This document shows positions 29,316-38,646 of a DNA stretch of 64,000 nt, piece after piece. Under the pieces are notes generated by a model. That model did no database searches, had not been told where the DNA came from, and saw nothing but the letters and a program-made list of their open reading frames with translations. The translations under genes and the position numbers were made by a program. The DNA is from Enterobacter ludwigii (lineage in GTDB: Bacteria > Pseudomonadota > Gammaproteobacteria > Enterobacterales > Enterobacteriaceae), in the NCBI RefSeq assembly GCF_001750725.1, contig NZ_CP017279.1:1116001-1180000 (forward strand), in the 5' to 3' direction. Every line of letters starts with the position of its first letter. The first letter of the stretch is position 1.

Positions 29316-30239
29316 ATGAGAATGAGTGTCAAACAGTTACGCGCGTTTTTAGCGGTAGCTCACACTCTGAATTTCGCGCATGCCAGTGAACGGCTGAATC
29401 TTTCCCAGCCGGCGCTTAGCCTGACGATCAAGGGCCTGGAGGAGGCGCTGGGGGGACCGCTGTTGCAGCGCAGCACCCGCAAGGTGGCGCTGACGCAGGA
29501 AGGGGAGACCTTTTTACCGATGGCGCGGCAGCTGCTGGCGGACTGGGATAACGCCGAAGAGGCCATGCATCAGTGCTTTACGCTGCAGCGCGGCAAAATC
29601 TCAGTCGCGGCGATGCCGTCATTTGCGGCGAATGTCCTGCCGGAGGTGCTCAAGGCGTTTCGCGATCGCCACGCCGGGATCAACGTCACCGTGCACGATG
29701 TTATCAACGAGCAGGTAATTGAAATGGTGCGGGAAGGGCGGGTTGAGATGGGGATCGCGTTTGAACCGGCGCCGACCCATAACCTGCTTTTTACGCCGCT
29801 GGGTCTCGATCGATTTGTCGCCATTGTGCCGAAATCATCCGCTCTGGCAGCCAAAAAACGCCTGTCATGGGAGGCGCTACTGACGCTGGATTTCATTACC
29901 CTGCAGCGCCCTTCGGCCGTTCGTCTGATGATGGAAGAGGAGCTGGCCCGCAGCGGTCGTAAACTGGATGTGGCGCTGGAGAGCCATCAGCTGGTGACGG
30001 TGGGCAGAATGGTCGCCAGCGGTCTGGGCGGCAGTGCGGTCCCGGCACTGTGTGAGGCGCAGATGACCTCGTTAGGCGCGGTCTGTATTCCACTCGATAA
30101 CCCGCCGATTGAAAAATGCATCGGCGTGATCCACCCCGGGCACACGCAGCTTTCAAAAGCGGCGCATGCCCTGCTCGAGACGCTGAAAGATTTTTATCAG
30201 CCCGGTCAGGGCGCGAGAAACACCTGCGGTGAGGCGTGA
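29316..30239 (+). CDS. LysR-type regulator of the ketone-body cluster
   Basis: Transcription factor of 307 residues. The N-terminal winged helix (about 1-63) contains the LysR pattern [33 protein letters not shown]; the C-terminal part (about 90-300) is the periplasmic-binding-like inducer domain. Divergent orientation and the intervening inverted repeat point to control of the CoA-transferase unit and itself. ATG 29316 has AAGGTG four bases upstream; ATG 29322 is an alternative. The 3' end overlaps the convergent hmuV by 34 bases. Confidence 0.88.
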   Translation: MRMSVKQLRAFLAVAHTLNFAHASERLNLSQPALSLTIKGLEEALGGPLLQRSTRKVALTQEGETFLPMARQLLADWDNAEEAMHQCFTLQRGKISVAAMPSFAANVLPEVLKAFRDRHAGINVTVHDVINEQVIEMVREGRVEMGIAFEPAPTHNLLFTPLGLDRFVAIVPKSSALAAKKRLSWEALLTLDFITLQRPSAVRLMMEEELARSGRKLDVALESHQLVTVGRMVASGLGGSAVPALCEAQMTSLGAVCIPLDNPPIEKCIGVIHPGHTQLSKAAHALLETLKDFYQPGQGARNTCGEA

Positions 30240-30985
30240 ACCGGATGTGGGCCAACGTATACCTGCGCGCCATACCACCGGGCCAGCGCGTCGGCCTGTA
30301 AAACCGTTTCCGGCGTGCCCTGAGAAACCAGCGTGCCGTTATGCAGCAGCAGGATCCGGTCCGCCCACAGCGCTGCCAGATTGAGGTCGTGCAGCACCAC
30401 GCACACGTGAAAATCGCCCTGACGGGTCAGGGATTTCAACAACCGCAGCAGATGCTGCTGGTGGTAAAGATCCAGCGCGGAAGTGGGTTCATCGAGAAAC
30501 AGCCAGCCGCGCGGACCGCCGTCATGCCAGAGCTGCGCCAGGGCGCGGGCGAGCTGGATCCGTTGTTGCTCGCCACCGGAGAGGGCCGAAAAGCGTCGGT
30601 CTGCGAGGGGCAGGCAGCCCGTTATCGCCATTACGGCTTCGACAACCGGGGCTTCCGGGTAGCGCGTCCAGGGCGCGCGGCCCATACCCACCACCGCGTC
30701 GACCGGCCAGTCGAATCCGAGCTGCGTATTCTGGCGCATCACTGCCCGGCGGCGTGAAAGCTTTTGCGGGCGCCACGCCTCAAGCGGCGTACCCGCCAGG
30801 CTGCATTGCCCGCCAGAAGGCGTGAGATAGCCTGTGAGCAGGCGCAGTAACGTCGATTTTCCGGCACCGTTAGGCCCGATCAACGCCACCATTTCCCCCG
30901 GAGATAACGCCAGCGACACGTCGTTGATAAGCGTCCGTTGCCCGACCTGATAAACAAGACGTTCCGCGCGGTAGCGTTCAGCCAT
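30206..30985 (-). CDS. hmuV: Haemin ABC transporter ATPase HmuV
   Basis: ATPase of the haem importer HmuTUV, 259 residues. Walker [17 protein letters not shown], signature [15 protein letters not shown], Walker [13 protein letters not shown] and switch [14 protein letters not shown] are all present. It overlaps the end of hmuU by eight bases with the chosen start [10 protein letters not shown]. Last gene of the operon; no terminator separates it from the convergent LysR gene. Confidence 0.93.
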   Translation of the reverse strand: MAERYRAERLVYQVGQRTLINDVSLALSPGEMVALIGPNGAGKSTLLRLLTGYLTPSGGQCSLAGTPLEAWRPQKLSRRRAVMRQNTQLGFDWPVDAVVGMGRAPWTRYPEAPVVEAVMAITGCLPLADRRFSALSGGEQQRIQLARALAQLWHDGGPRGWLFLDEPTSALDLYHQQHLLRLLKSLTRQGDFHVCVVLHDLNLAALWADRILLLHNGTLVSQGTPETVLQADALARWYGAQVYVGPHPVHASPQVFLAP

Positions 30986-31970
30986 GTGCGCCTCCACGAC
31001 GAAAAATGAGCCACAGGAACCACGGCGCGCCGAAGAGACTGGTCAGTAAACCGACCGGCATTTCAGCCGGTGCGACCAGCGTGCGCGCCACCGTATCGGC
31101 AACCAGCAGCAGCGACGCCCCGGCCAGTACGGAGCCGGGGATCACGGCTCGGTGATCGGCGCCCAGCCACATCCGTATCAGGTGCGGCACCACCAGACCG
31201 ACAAAACCAATCACCCCGCTGACGGCAACCGCGGCGGCAACCAGTAAGGCGCTGCACAGCAACAGGATCCGCTGTACCTTCACTACCGCCACGCCAAGGT
31301 AGTGCGCTTCTTCTTCACCCAGCTGCAGTAAATTGAGCGCGCAGGCAAGATGCCAGATCATCAGAACGCCTGGCACCATCAGCGAGGTGACGGCCAGCAG
31401 CGTAGACCACTGCGCCTGACCCAGGCTGCCCATGCCCCAGAGGGAGAGCTGGCGAAGCTGGGCATCATTGCTGAGCCATGACAGTACGCCGACTGCCGCA
31501 CCGCACAGGGCATTGAGGGCAATGCCCACCAGTAACAGCCGTGAAAGTGTGCTGTTACGCTGCTGGCTTAGGACGAAAATGACGAAAGTGGCCGCCAGCG
31601 CACCCCCAAATGCCGCGATCATGGGAGCGTAAAGCATCATCAGCGCGGGGAGCGAGAGGGGAATGACCACCCACAGCGCCACGGCCAGCGCCGCGCCGCT
31701 GCTGATCCCAAGCAGCCCCGGATCCGCCAGCGGATTACGAAAAAGCCCCTGCATTACGCAGCCTGCCAGCGCCAGCGAGCCGCCGGTGACCAGCGCCAGC
31801 AGAACCCGGGGGAGACGAATGGTCAGCCAGATCTGACGCAGGGTTTCATCACTGCCGCGCCACAGCAGACTGACCGGCAGATGCAGTGCGCCAGCCCCGG
31901 AGGCCGCCAGCGTCATGATCGTCAGGATGGCGGCCAGCATCCACAGCGACAACGCGATCCGTCGGGACAT
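30978..31970 (-). CDS. hmuU: Haemin ABC transporter permease HmuU
   Basis: FecCD-type permease of 330 residues with about ten transmembrane segments. Conserved [47 protein letters not shown] in sections, and the coupling region [22 protein letters not shown] distant paralogue of BtuC in the same window. Its ATG shares a base with the hmuT stop (TGATG). Confidence 0.93.
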   Translation of the reverse strand: MSRRIALSLWMLAAILTIMTLAASGAGALHLPVSLLWRGSDETLRQIWLTIRLPRVLLALVTGGSLALAGCVMQGLFRNPLADPGLLGISSGAALAVALWVVIPLSLPALMMLYAPMIAAFGGALAATFVIFVLSQQRNSTLSRLLLVGIALNALCGAAVGVLSWLSNDAQLRQLSLWGMGSLGQAQWSTLLAVTSLMVPGVLMIWHLACALNLLQLGEEEAHYLGVAVVKVQRILLLCSALLVAAAVAVSGVIGFVGLVVPHLIRMWLGADHRAVIPGSVLAGASLLLVADTVARTLVAPAEMPVGLLTSLFGAPWFLWLIFRRGGAHG

Positions 31971-32791
31971 CAGGGCAGTTGCTCCGCCCGGGTGCGCAAT
32001 TGCTGTATGGCCTGCGGCGTGCGCACGCTAAAGCCCAGCAGCGCCATATCGTCGATGGCCAGCACCTGCCTGTTCCGTCCCGCCGGCGTTTGCGCCAGGC
32101 CGGGAAGTGTCCACACATTCGCTTCGCCACCCAATGCCTTTACGCCATCCTGTGAAATCACGACAAGGTCAGGCTGGCTGGCAATCACGCCTTCCTGGGA
32201 CAGCGGCTGATAACGGGTAAAGCCCTGCATCGCGTTTTGCAAACCCGCTGCGCGAATGGCTGCATCCGCGGCGGTCTGTTGTCCGGCAGCCATCGCGGTC
32301 ATCCCGCCGTGGTTGAGGATAAACAGTACCCGTTTGTCGAGTGGCGAGGTGGGCAGGGCTGCCAGCGCCTGGCGCAGCCTGGCGCGCAATGCGTCACCCT
32401 GTGCTTCGCGATGCGTCGCTTCGGCAATGACTCGCACCTTTTCGTCAATCACGCTCAGGTCATGACTGTCGGGAACGGTGACGACCCTGACGTGACTTTG
32501 CTCGACCTGTTTTAACGCCAGCGAGGGCTGCGCCTGGGCACTGGCCAGCACCAGCGTCGGGCGCATGGATAAAATCCCCTCCGCGTTAAGCTGGCGCAAA
32601 TAGCCGACGTCGGGCAGGGCGTTCGCCGCCTGCGGCCACTGGCTGGTGCTGTCGCGGGCAACCAGTGACGATCCCGCGCCAAGGGCATAAACAATCTCAG
32701 TCACGTCACCCCCCAGGGCGACAATTTTCTGCGGTGTGGCCGCGAACGTCACCAGCGGCAGGGCGCAGAGCAGGGAGAGCCATTTTTTCAT
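31970..32791 (-). CDS. hmuT: Periplasmic haemin-binding protein HmuT
   Basis: Class III substrate-binding protein, 273 residues, with a signal peptide ([20 protein letters not shown]) and two lobes; [18 protein letters not shown] starts the first lobe and [16 protein letters not shown] the second. The family captures haem in the periplasm and hands it to HmuUV. The ATG at 32791 gives the signal peptide and overlaps the hmuS stop (ATGA). Confidence 0.92.
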   Translation of the reverse strand: MKKWLSLLCALPLVTFAATPQKIVALGGDVTEIVYALGAGSSLVARDSTSQWPQAANALPDVGYLRQLNAEGILSMRPTLVLASAQAQPSLALKQVEQSHVRVVTVPDSHDLSVIDEKVRVIAEATHREAQGDALRARLRQALAALPTSPLDKRVLFILNHGGMTAMAAGQQTAADAAIRAAGLQNAMQGFTRYQPLSQEGVIASQPDLVVISQDGVKALGGEANVWTLPGLAQTPAGRNRQVLAIDDMALLGFSVRTPQAIQQLRTRAEQLP

Positions 32792-33816
32792 GCGGCCAGC
32801 CCTTTTCGGGTCAGGGCGTCGACCTGGCTGCGCCACTGACGCTGCTCTGGTTCACCTTCGCTGCGTTGACCGTACAGCTGAGCGATTTGCGTCCCGTCGG
32901 CGGCAAAGAGCTCCAGGCTGGTGACGTGCCCGTCAGCGGTGGGTTTACGCGTCACCCATGTTTCGGCGATGGACGTATCCTGCAGATGCAGGGTAAAGGT
33001 TGGGTTGAAGATGTTGAGCCAGCCTTTCATCAGGACGACGTTTTCCACCACGCCGGTAAAGATCTGCACGCAGCCGCGGTTGCCGACGAAGATCATCATT
33101 TCATTCCCCTCCAGGCGGACCGTTTCCAGCAGCTGTGCCAGAGCAGTGTTGTCTACCCTGCAGGCCAGATCGTCGCCCACCAGACGAAACGCCTGCTGGC
33201 GGCTCAGATTGTGGCGCTTCAGCAGGCCGAAGAACTGATGCACGTCGGTCATGGCGCGCCACTCCTGATCAACGAGGGCGGCATCAGCCTTTTCGTTGTG
33301 GGCAGGGACATCGGCATGCTTCAGCGCCAGTGGCGGATTATCGGCAAAGATAAAGCGCGTAAGCAGGTCGCCCCAGGCAGAAATATCGGTGTTATCGGTC
33401 GTGTAAACTTTCAGCAGGGCATCGCCCTGAAGGTCGAAGAACTGAATGCTCTGACGCTCACCGCGGGCGGTGGTTTCACTGATGTGGAACGCGCTCGCCC
33501 ACTGGTTGAGAAACAGGCGCAGATCCAGCGCCCGCGGATTCAGTACCAGCCCGGCGTGGCCGCCAAGGTGTTGATGCGTAAACGCGCCCACCTGCTCGTG
33601 AACTGCATAGTCGTTACGACAGATGCATTTGGTCTCGCCCACGGCTTCCAGCGCGCCGATGATTTCGCGGATGTCGCCGTGCAGGCGCCAGGCGTCGTGG
33701 CCCACGCGGGCGAAGGTCAGCTCTGCTTCGCTGATGTTCATTAAGCCTGCGATGTCACGTGCGTATTGACCCGGATTTTCTTCTTTCAGCGCAAGCCAGC
33801 GTGTGTAGTGATTCAT
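32788..33816 (-). CDS. hmuS: Haemin-degrading/haem-trafficking factor HmuS (HemS/ChuS family)
   Basis: Cytoplasmic haem-binding protein of 342 residues made of two similar halves. The family (HemS, ChuS, ShuS) stores haem or opens its ring to release iron. Visible: [32 protein letters not shown] at the N-terminus in parts, and [15 protein letters not shown] [18 protein letters not shown] in the second half. The start at 33816 follows AAAGGAAGAGACA. It lies between the receptor and hmuT. Confidence 0.93.
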   Translation of the reverse strand: MNHYTRWLALKEENPGQYARDIAGLMNISEAELTFARVGHDAWRLHGDIREIIGALEAVGETKCICRNDYAVHEQVGAFTHQHLGGHAGLVLNPRALDLRLFLNQWASAFHISETTARGERQSIQFFDLQGDALLKVYTTDNTDISAWGDLLTRFIFADNPPLALKHADVPAHNEKADAALVDQEWRAMTDVHQFFGLLKRHNLSRQQAFRLVGDDLACRVDNTALAQLLETVRLEGNEMMIFVGNRGCVQIFTGVVENVVLMKGWLNIFNPTFTLHLQDTSIAETWVTRKPTADGHVTSLELFAADGTQIAQLYGQRSEGEPEQRQWRSQVDALTRKGLAA

Positions 33817-33863
33817 TGTCTCTTCCTTTCGAATAAGGGCCCCGGCAGGCCGGGGCATGGGGA

Positions 33864-35849
33864 TTACCACTGGTAACTCACAAAAATCTTACCGTTGCGT
33901 CCGTCCTGAGGAATGCCCTGAGGAGACCAGTACGCCTTGTCGAACGCGTTACCCAGCACCAGCGTCGTGGTTACCCCTTTGAGCTGCTCCTGGCCTTTAT
34001 AACTTACGTAGAAATCGTTAACCGCATAGCCCGGCTGTTCGCTGTAGCTACTGCTGATATGGGTTGAGCGATCGACGAAGGTGCCGATCCAGCCGACGGA
34101 GAAACCGCTTTGCGCCACCGGGATATCCAGCTTGCTGGTGACGGTATCCGGGTTGATGCTGGAGATATACTCGCCCGTATCGGTATCTTTTCCCCGGGTG
34201 CGGTTATAGGCGACGTCGAGGTTGAACAGGTCGGCCGTGTATTTCGCCATCACGTCCCAGCCCCAGATTTTGGCGTGGGGAACGTTCATGGACATGGTGG
34301 TCGCAGCCGCAAAATCGACGCTGGTGGAGATGTAGTCTTTGGCTTTGGTGTCGAAGTAGCTGGCCTTGAACTCCAGCGCATCGTTAGCAAGCATGACGTC
34401 GTCAAAGCGCAGTCCGAAGCCAAACTCCTGCGTTTCATTGGTTTCCGGACGCAGGTTCGGGTTCGGTACCCAGTAGTTAGTGTAAAAGCGGCCGATGGAG
34501 AAGTGTTTGGCGTCGTTATACATTTCACCCATGGTCGGCGCACGGAAGGCCTGTGCGTAAGAGCCGAACAGCATCAGCCAGTCGGTCGGGCTGACGGTCA
34601 GTCCGGCACGGGAGGACCATCTGTCCGCGTTCACATCGTCGTATCCTTCGCTGCTCCCGCGGTAATTATCGTAACGGGTACCGCCGAGAAGCGTGACCGG
34701 CAGGTCGCGCAGGGTGATCTCGTCCTGCAGCCAGCCGGAGCTGAAATCGATTTTAGCCTCCGGGAAGCCGGTGGTGGTGCCCCCCGGATGTTGCTCCTGA
34801 CGGTAGTATTCGCCGCCATAGGTCAGAAGATGTGAGGCAAACGTGTCGCTGAACAGACGGGTGCGGTTTTCCACTTTGCCACCTTTGGTGGTCTGCTTGC
34901 GAAACTCGCCGGTGCCGTCAATGTTCTGGGCGTTAATGCGCGCTTCAGACCAGTAGAGTTTCGCATCGGCATTCAGCCAGTCGTTGCCCTGGGGAGCCAG
35001 GTGATAGCCCAGCTGAGCGTCTCGCTGAATGGTGGAGCGATCGGTCATGGGATTGCTGCTGGCGTCCGCGGCAGGGGTTTGCGGGTTTTTGGGCTCCTGC
35101 GCCGCGTTATTGTAATAGCGCAGGGATCCGCTCAGGGTCTGGGCCGGGTCGATGGCCCAGCGGCCTTTTGCCAGCATGTTGTTGATGGATTCGTCATTCG
35201 GTGCTGTTCCACCGTCGCTCTGGCGCAGATCGCCGCGATCGCGGCTCGACCAGGCAACCAGTCCGTCCAGGGTTTCGGTACGCCCGTAAGCGCTGGCCCC
35301 CATGCCCAGACTGTGATCGCCCGTCGCGCCCGTACCAAACACGCGGTAGCCGCTGTTTTTTCCCGGTTCCAGCAGGTCATTTGCATCGGCGGTTTCATAC
35401 GCGATCACGCCCCCCAGCGCGCCGCTGCCGTACAGTAAGGCTGACGGGCCGCGAACCACTTCGATACGTTTAATCAGAGCCGGGTCGAGGAACGTGCTGT
35501 TCAGGTGGCCAGTGTCGGTCCCCTGGCGCACGCCATCCACCAGCACCAGTACGCCGCGACGGTCGTAACCGCGCAGGTTGACGTCCTGACCGTTGGTGCG
35601 CCCGGTGCCGTCAAGCATCAGGCCTGGGACGTAGCGCAGCAGGTCGGCGGCGGAGCTGGCGGTCTGGTTTTCCGGGGCCGCGGTGTCAATCACGCTGACC
35701 ATCATCGGGGCTTCGAAGGCGCTGCGTGCGTTGCCGGTGGCGATAACGGTCATGTCATCTGTGGCCGCAAACGCGACGCCCGGCAGGGCGCTGACAATGG
35801 ATAGTGCAAGACAGGACGGGCGCAAAAATGCGGAATGCAGGTGTGGCAT
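33864..35849 (-). CDS. hmuR: TonB-dependent haemin outer-membrane receptor HmuR
   Basis: Outer membrane receptor of 661 residues. A signal peptide ends near ALPGVAFAA, followed by a TonB-box-like MTVIATG, a plug domain (about 45-150: DLLRYVPGLMLDGTGRTNGQD, RGYDRRGVLVLVDGVRQGTD, IEVVRGPSALLYGSGALGGV) and a beta-barrel ending in aromatic IFVSYQW. The mid-barrel FRAPTMGEMY is the FRAP region and a nearby NPNLRPE motif (NPNLRPETNE) is the haem-receptor signature. It is the second gene of the operon, after hemP. Confidence 0.94.
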   Translation of the reverse strand: MPHLHSAFLRPSCLALSIVSALPGVAFAATDDMTVIATGNARSAFEAPMMVSVIDTAAPENQTASSAADLLRYVPGLMLDGTGRTNGQDVNLRGYDRRGVLVLVDGVRQGTDTGHLNSTFLDPALIKRIEVVRGPSALLYGSGALGGVIAYETADANDLLEPGKNSGYRVFGTGATGDHSLGMGASAYGRTETLDGLVAWSSRDRGDLRQSDGGTAPNDESINNMLAKGRWAIDPAQTLSGSLRYYNNAAQEPKNPQTPAADASSNPMTDRSTIQRDAQLGYHLAPQGNDWLNADAKLYWSEARINAQNIDGTGEFRKQTTKGGKVENRTRLFSDTFASHLLTYGGEYYRQEQHPGGTTTGFPEAKIDFSSGWLQDEITLRDLPVTLLGGTRYDNYRGSSEGYDDVNADRWSSRAGLTVSPTDWLMLFGSYAQAFRAPTMGEMYNDAKHFSIGRFYTNYWVPNPNLRPETNETQEFGFGLRFDDVMLANDALEFKASYFDTKAKDYISTSVDFAAATTMSMNVPHAKIWGWDVMAKYTADLFNLDVAYNRTRGKDTDTGEYISSINPDTVTSKLDIPVAQSGFSVGWIGTFVDRSTHISSSYSEQPGYAVNDFYVSYKGQEQLKGVTTTLVLGNAFDKAYWSPQGIPQDGRNGKIFVSYQW

Positions 35850-35925
35850 AGCAACTCTCCATAAAGAATCGAAAGCGCTGGCTGCCTGGGGATCACCTGG
35901 GTGGCTGGCGAAGGTATTGTGGTAT

Positions 35926-36114
35926 TTATTTGGTGAGGATCAGCTTCCCGGCATGGGTCTGGCGCAACAGATAAAGCTGGCCGTCATGCTCGATGATCAC
36001 GCGTCCCTCGTCCCCCAGCAGGCTTTTACTGTCGATCCGACGATCGGTGCGCGCTGGGGCAGGTGCTGTGTGTGTGTTTTCGGGCGTTGCCGCGTTGTTA
36101 TCCGTACGTGACAT
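35926..36114 (-). CDS. hemP: Haemin uptake protein HemP
   Basis: Small protein of 62 residues with the HemP core DSKSLLGDEGRVIIEHDGQLYLLRQTHAGKLILTK in its C-terminal half. HemP homologues sit in front of haem uptake operons and in some bacteria act as transcriptional activators of the receptor gene. E. coli K-12 carries the homologue ydiE next to aroH without the rest of the operon. The start MSRTDNN at 36114 is chosen; a longer version would enter the Fur-box leader. Confidence 0.9.
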   Translation of the reverse strand: MSRTDNNAATPENTHTAPAPARTDRRIDSKSLLGDEGRVIIEHDGQLYLLRQTHAGKLILTK

Positions 36115-36139
36115 AATGTTTATAAATAACAATCAATGT

Positions 36140-36158
36140 AACAATGATAATCATTATC
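36140..36158 (-). promoter_or_regulatory. Fur box of the hemP-hmuRSTUV operon
   Basis: AACAATGATAATCATTATC matches the 19-bp Fur consensus GATAATGATAATCATTATC at 17 positions and lies 26-44 bases before the hemP ATG. Iron-replete Fur would block transcription. Confidence 0.9.
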
Positions 36159-36247
36159 AACAAAGTGAAAATTCACGGCAAGCGTTTTTGTGAAAAAACT
36201 GTGATGGGATCAAAACAGAAGCGGATGTGGCCGTGCGCGAACGTAGA

Positions 36248-36267
36248 CCCTCTCCCGCAGGAGAGGG
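36248..36267. repeat. Short palindromic element downstream of aroH
   Basis: CCCTCTCC, loop CGCA, GGAGAGGG, followed by TAAGGTGAGG. This resembles the small dispersed palindromes with a trailing GGTGAGG common between genes in Enterobacter-like genomes; it may also act as the aroH 3' end. Confidence 0.55.
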
Positions 36268-36278
36268 TAAGGTGAGGA

Positions 36279-37325
36279 CTAAAAACGTGAATCGACCGCT
36301 GCCGCCAGTTTCTCCAGCAGCAGTTCGCTGTCTTCCCAGCTCAGGCACGGGTCGGTGATCGACTGGCCGTAAACCATTGGCTGTCCGGCTACGATTTTTT
36401 GCGTGCCTTCCCGAATAAAACTTTCGGCCATAATGCCCGCGATGGCGGTTGAACCGCTGACGATCTGCTGGCAGATCTCATCACACACGTCCAGCTGGCG
36501 GCGATGCTGTTTCTGGCAATTGCCGTGGCTGAAATCCACCACCAGGTGTTCCGGCAGGTCGAACTCGGCCAGCGTTTCGCACGCCGCAGCAATATCTTGC
36601 GCGTGGTAATTAGGCTTTTTCCCGCCACGCATGATGATATGCCCGTATGGGTTGCCACTGGTCTGATAAATGGTCATCTGACCGCGCTTATCCGGCGACA
36701 GGAACATATGGCTGGCACGCGATGCACGGATCGCGTCAACGGCAATTCGCGTGTTGCCATCGGTACCATTTTTAAAACCAACCGGGCAGGAGAGGGCAGA
36801 GGCCATCTCACGGTGGATCTGGCTTTCCGTGGTACGCGCACCGATAGCGCCCCAGCTGATGAGATCGGCGATAAACTGTCCGGTCACCATATCGAGAAAC
36901 TCGGTGGCCGTCGGTACGCCCAGCTCATTGACCTGCAAAAGCAGTTTACGCGCCAGCTCAATGCCATAATTAACACGGTAGCTGCCGTTCAGATCCGGGT
37001 CGGAAATCAGTCCTTTCCAGCCCACGACGGTGCGCGGTTTTTCAAAGTAGGTGCGCATGACAATTTCAAGGCGATGCTGGTACTTGTCCCGCAGTCCCTG
37101 TAGCCGTTTTGCGTAATCCATTGCGGCATCCAGATCGTGGATGGAGCAAGGGCCAATCACCACCAGAAGACGTTTGTCTTCGCCATTAAGGATTTTTTCA
37201 ATGCGACGGCGGGATGCCGTGACATGTTCCGCTACACCCGCGGAAACAGGATGCCGCTGTGCCAGTTCAGCCGGTGTGACCAGGCTGTCAATGCGCGCAG
37301 TGCGGAGTTCATCGGTTTTATTCAT
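36279..37325 (-). CDS. aroH: 3-deoxy-7-phosphoheptulonate synthase, Trp-sensitive
   Basis: First step of the shikimate pathway: phosphoenolpyruvate + erythrose 4-phosphate to DAHP. Type I DAHP synthase of 348 residues, E. coli AroH length, with VIGPCSIHDLDAAMDYAKRL, the PEP/metal-site motifs KGLISDPDLNGSYRVNYG, GARTTESQIHREMASALSCPVGFKNGTDG, and DFSHGNCQKQHRRQ. The isoenzyme assignment rests on gene context (next to ppsR and hemP/ydiE as in K-12) and on the TrpR operator found upstream. Confidence 0.94.
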   Translation of the reverse strand: MNKTDELRTARIDSLVTPAELAQRHPVSAGVAEHVTASRRRIEKILNGEDKRLLVVIGPCSIHDLDAAMDYAKRLQGLRDKYQHRLEIVMRTYFEKPRTVVGWKGLISDPDLNGSYRVNYGIELARKLLLQVNELGVPTATEFLDMVTGQFIADLISWGAIGARTTESQIHREMASALSCPVGFKNGTDGNTRIAVDAIRASRASHMFLSPDKRGQMTIYQTSGNPYGHIIMRGGKKPNYHAQDIAAACETLAEFDLPEHLVVDFSHGNCQKQHRRQLDVCDEICQQIVSGSTAIAGIMAESFIREGTQKIVAGQPMVYGQSITDPCLSWEDSELLLEKLAAAVDSRF

Positions 37326-37466
37326 GAAATGTCTCAGAAAAATTTTTGCTTCATCGGCAGACTACCGGGAAGTGATGGGCATCACCTTAAACCAATCCCT
37401 GCTGAATTCAAGTTCGGCGCGTCTGCGCGCCGAGGATGTGGTGATGATACCCGATTCTGAGTTATT

Positions 37467-37484
37467 GTACTAGCATGTTAGTAC
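37467..37484 (-). promoter_or_regulatory. TrpR operator of aroH
   Basis: GTACTAGCATGTTAGTAC is a near-perfect palindrome matching the TrpR consensus GTACTAGTTAACTAGTAC with four central differences. It overlaps the ppsR stop codon (37478-37480), and a TATCAT -10 candidate lies at about 37446-37451, so repression of aroH by tryptophan is expected. Confidence 0.85.
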
Positions 37485-38311
37485 ATGCGGCGGTTGAGTC
37501 CCATGATATCGAGGATTTTGGTGGCGATCTCTTCTACCGAATAGTTAGTGCTGTTTAGCCACGGGATCTGGTTTTTGCGGTACAGCGCTTCCACCTCGGA
37601 AACCTCCATTCGACACTGGCGCATTGAGGCGTAGCGGCTGTTCTCACGGCGTTCTTCACGTATTGCCGCCAGCCGTTCCGGGTTGATGGTCAGGCCAAAC
37701 AGCTTGTGCTGGAGCGGCTTAAGGGCGGCTGGCAGCACCAGATTGTCCATGTCATCAGCAATAAAGGGGTAGTTGGCGGCGCGGATACCGAACTGCATCG
37801 CCAGGTAAAGGCTGGTCGGGGTTTTCCCGCAACGCGAGACGCCCAGCAGTATCACCTGCGCCTGGTCGAGGTTACGCAGCGAAATACCGTCGTCGTGCGC
37901 CAGGGTGTAATCAATGGCGGCGATACGCGCATCGTATTTGGTGAGGTTGCCGGGGTTCAGCCCGTGCGTTCGGTGGGCGATAGGCGTCGGGTCGAGTTTC
38001 AATTCGCTCTGCAGCGGGGCCACCAGCGCCTGGACGATATCCTGACAGAACCCTTCACTTTGCAAAATAATCGCGCGAATTTCAGGGATCACGATGGAGT
38101 AGAAGACCAGCGGGCGGACCCCCGTCTGCTGGAAGATGGCGTCAATCTGGTCCTTCACCGCCTTTGCACGGCTCTCATTTTCCACAAACGGCAGCGTGAT
38201 GCTGTTAATCGAAACGGGGAACTGCGACATCACCGCATGTCCCAGCACTTCGGCGGTAATCGCCGTACCATCAGAAATATAAAAAACGTGGCGATCGACA
38301 GCATTATCCAT
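37478..38311 (-). CDS. ppsR: PEP synthase regulatory protein PpsR (bifunctional kinase/pyrophosphorylase)
   Basis: DUF299 protein of 277 residues, the E. coli length. It inactivates PEP synthase by ADP-dependent phosphorylation of a threonine and reactivates it by phosphate-dependent removal. The P-loop is in [18 protein letters not shown] (about 150-167). The start [19 protein letters not shown] at 38311 matches the family. It is divergent from its target gene ppsA. Confidence 0.95.
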   Translation of the reverse strand: MDNAVDRHVFYISDGTAITAEVLGHAVMSQFPVSINSITLPFVENESRAKAVKDQIDAIFQQTGVRPLVFYSIVIPEIRAIILQSEGFCQDIVQALVAPLQSELKLDPTPIAHRTHGLNPGNLTKYDARIAAIDYTLAHDDGISLRNLDQAQVILLGVSRCGKTPTSLYLAMQFGIRAANYPFIADDMDNLVLPAALKPLQHKLFGLTINPERLAAIREERRENSRYASMRQCRMEVSEVEALYRKNQIPWLNSTNYSVEEIATKILDIMGLNRRMY

Positions 38312-38544
38312 TTTACCCACCCTGAACATCGTACGTAATTGTCTGAAAGCATAAATTAAAAAAGTAAATTACACAGCAAAGAACTTATCCTAATTATAAA
38401 TGAAACAGTGTTTTTGATTTTCCTGAAAAGTGGATTTCATTTTTCAATTAGCGACTTTATTTTTAGGGTTTTTGGCTGAATATATAGGAATCATCGGGTT
38501 AGCGGATGGTGGGAAAGTATCCGAAAAGTTGAAAATTTAAATTG

Positions 38545-38559
38545 CTTACACGATTCACC
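38545..38559. promoter_or_regulatory. Cra (FruR)-like site upstream of ppsA
   Basis: On the minus strand GGTGAATCGTGTAAG resembles the imperfect palindrome TGAAWCGWTTCA bound by Cra, which activates ppsA for gluconeogenesis in E. coli. It lies about 90 bases upstream of the ppsA start in a 335-base intergenic region that is otherwise AT-rich and without a gene. Confidence 0.5.
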
Positions 38560-38646
38560 GTTTTTTTAGCGGAAATAATTATGCCAGTATAAATACGTAG
38601 TCAGGTGTTTCTTACTCCGATCAAATATCACAAAAGGATTGTTTCG

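Noticed and set aside
32665..33744. A 359-residue open frame opposite hmuS and hmuT
   Set aside because: Crosses two well-supported genes on the other strand, with antisense-type composition and no ribosome site.
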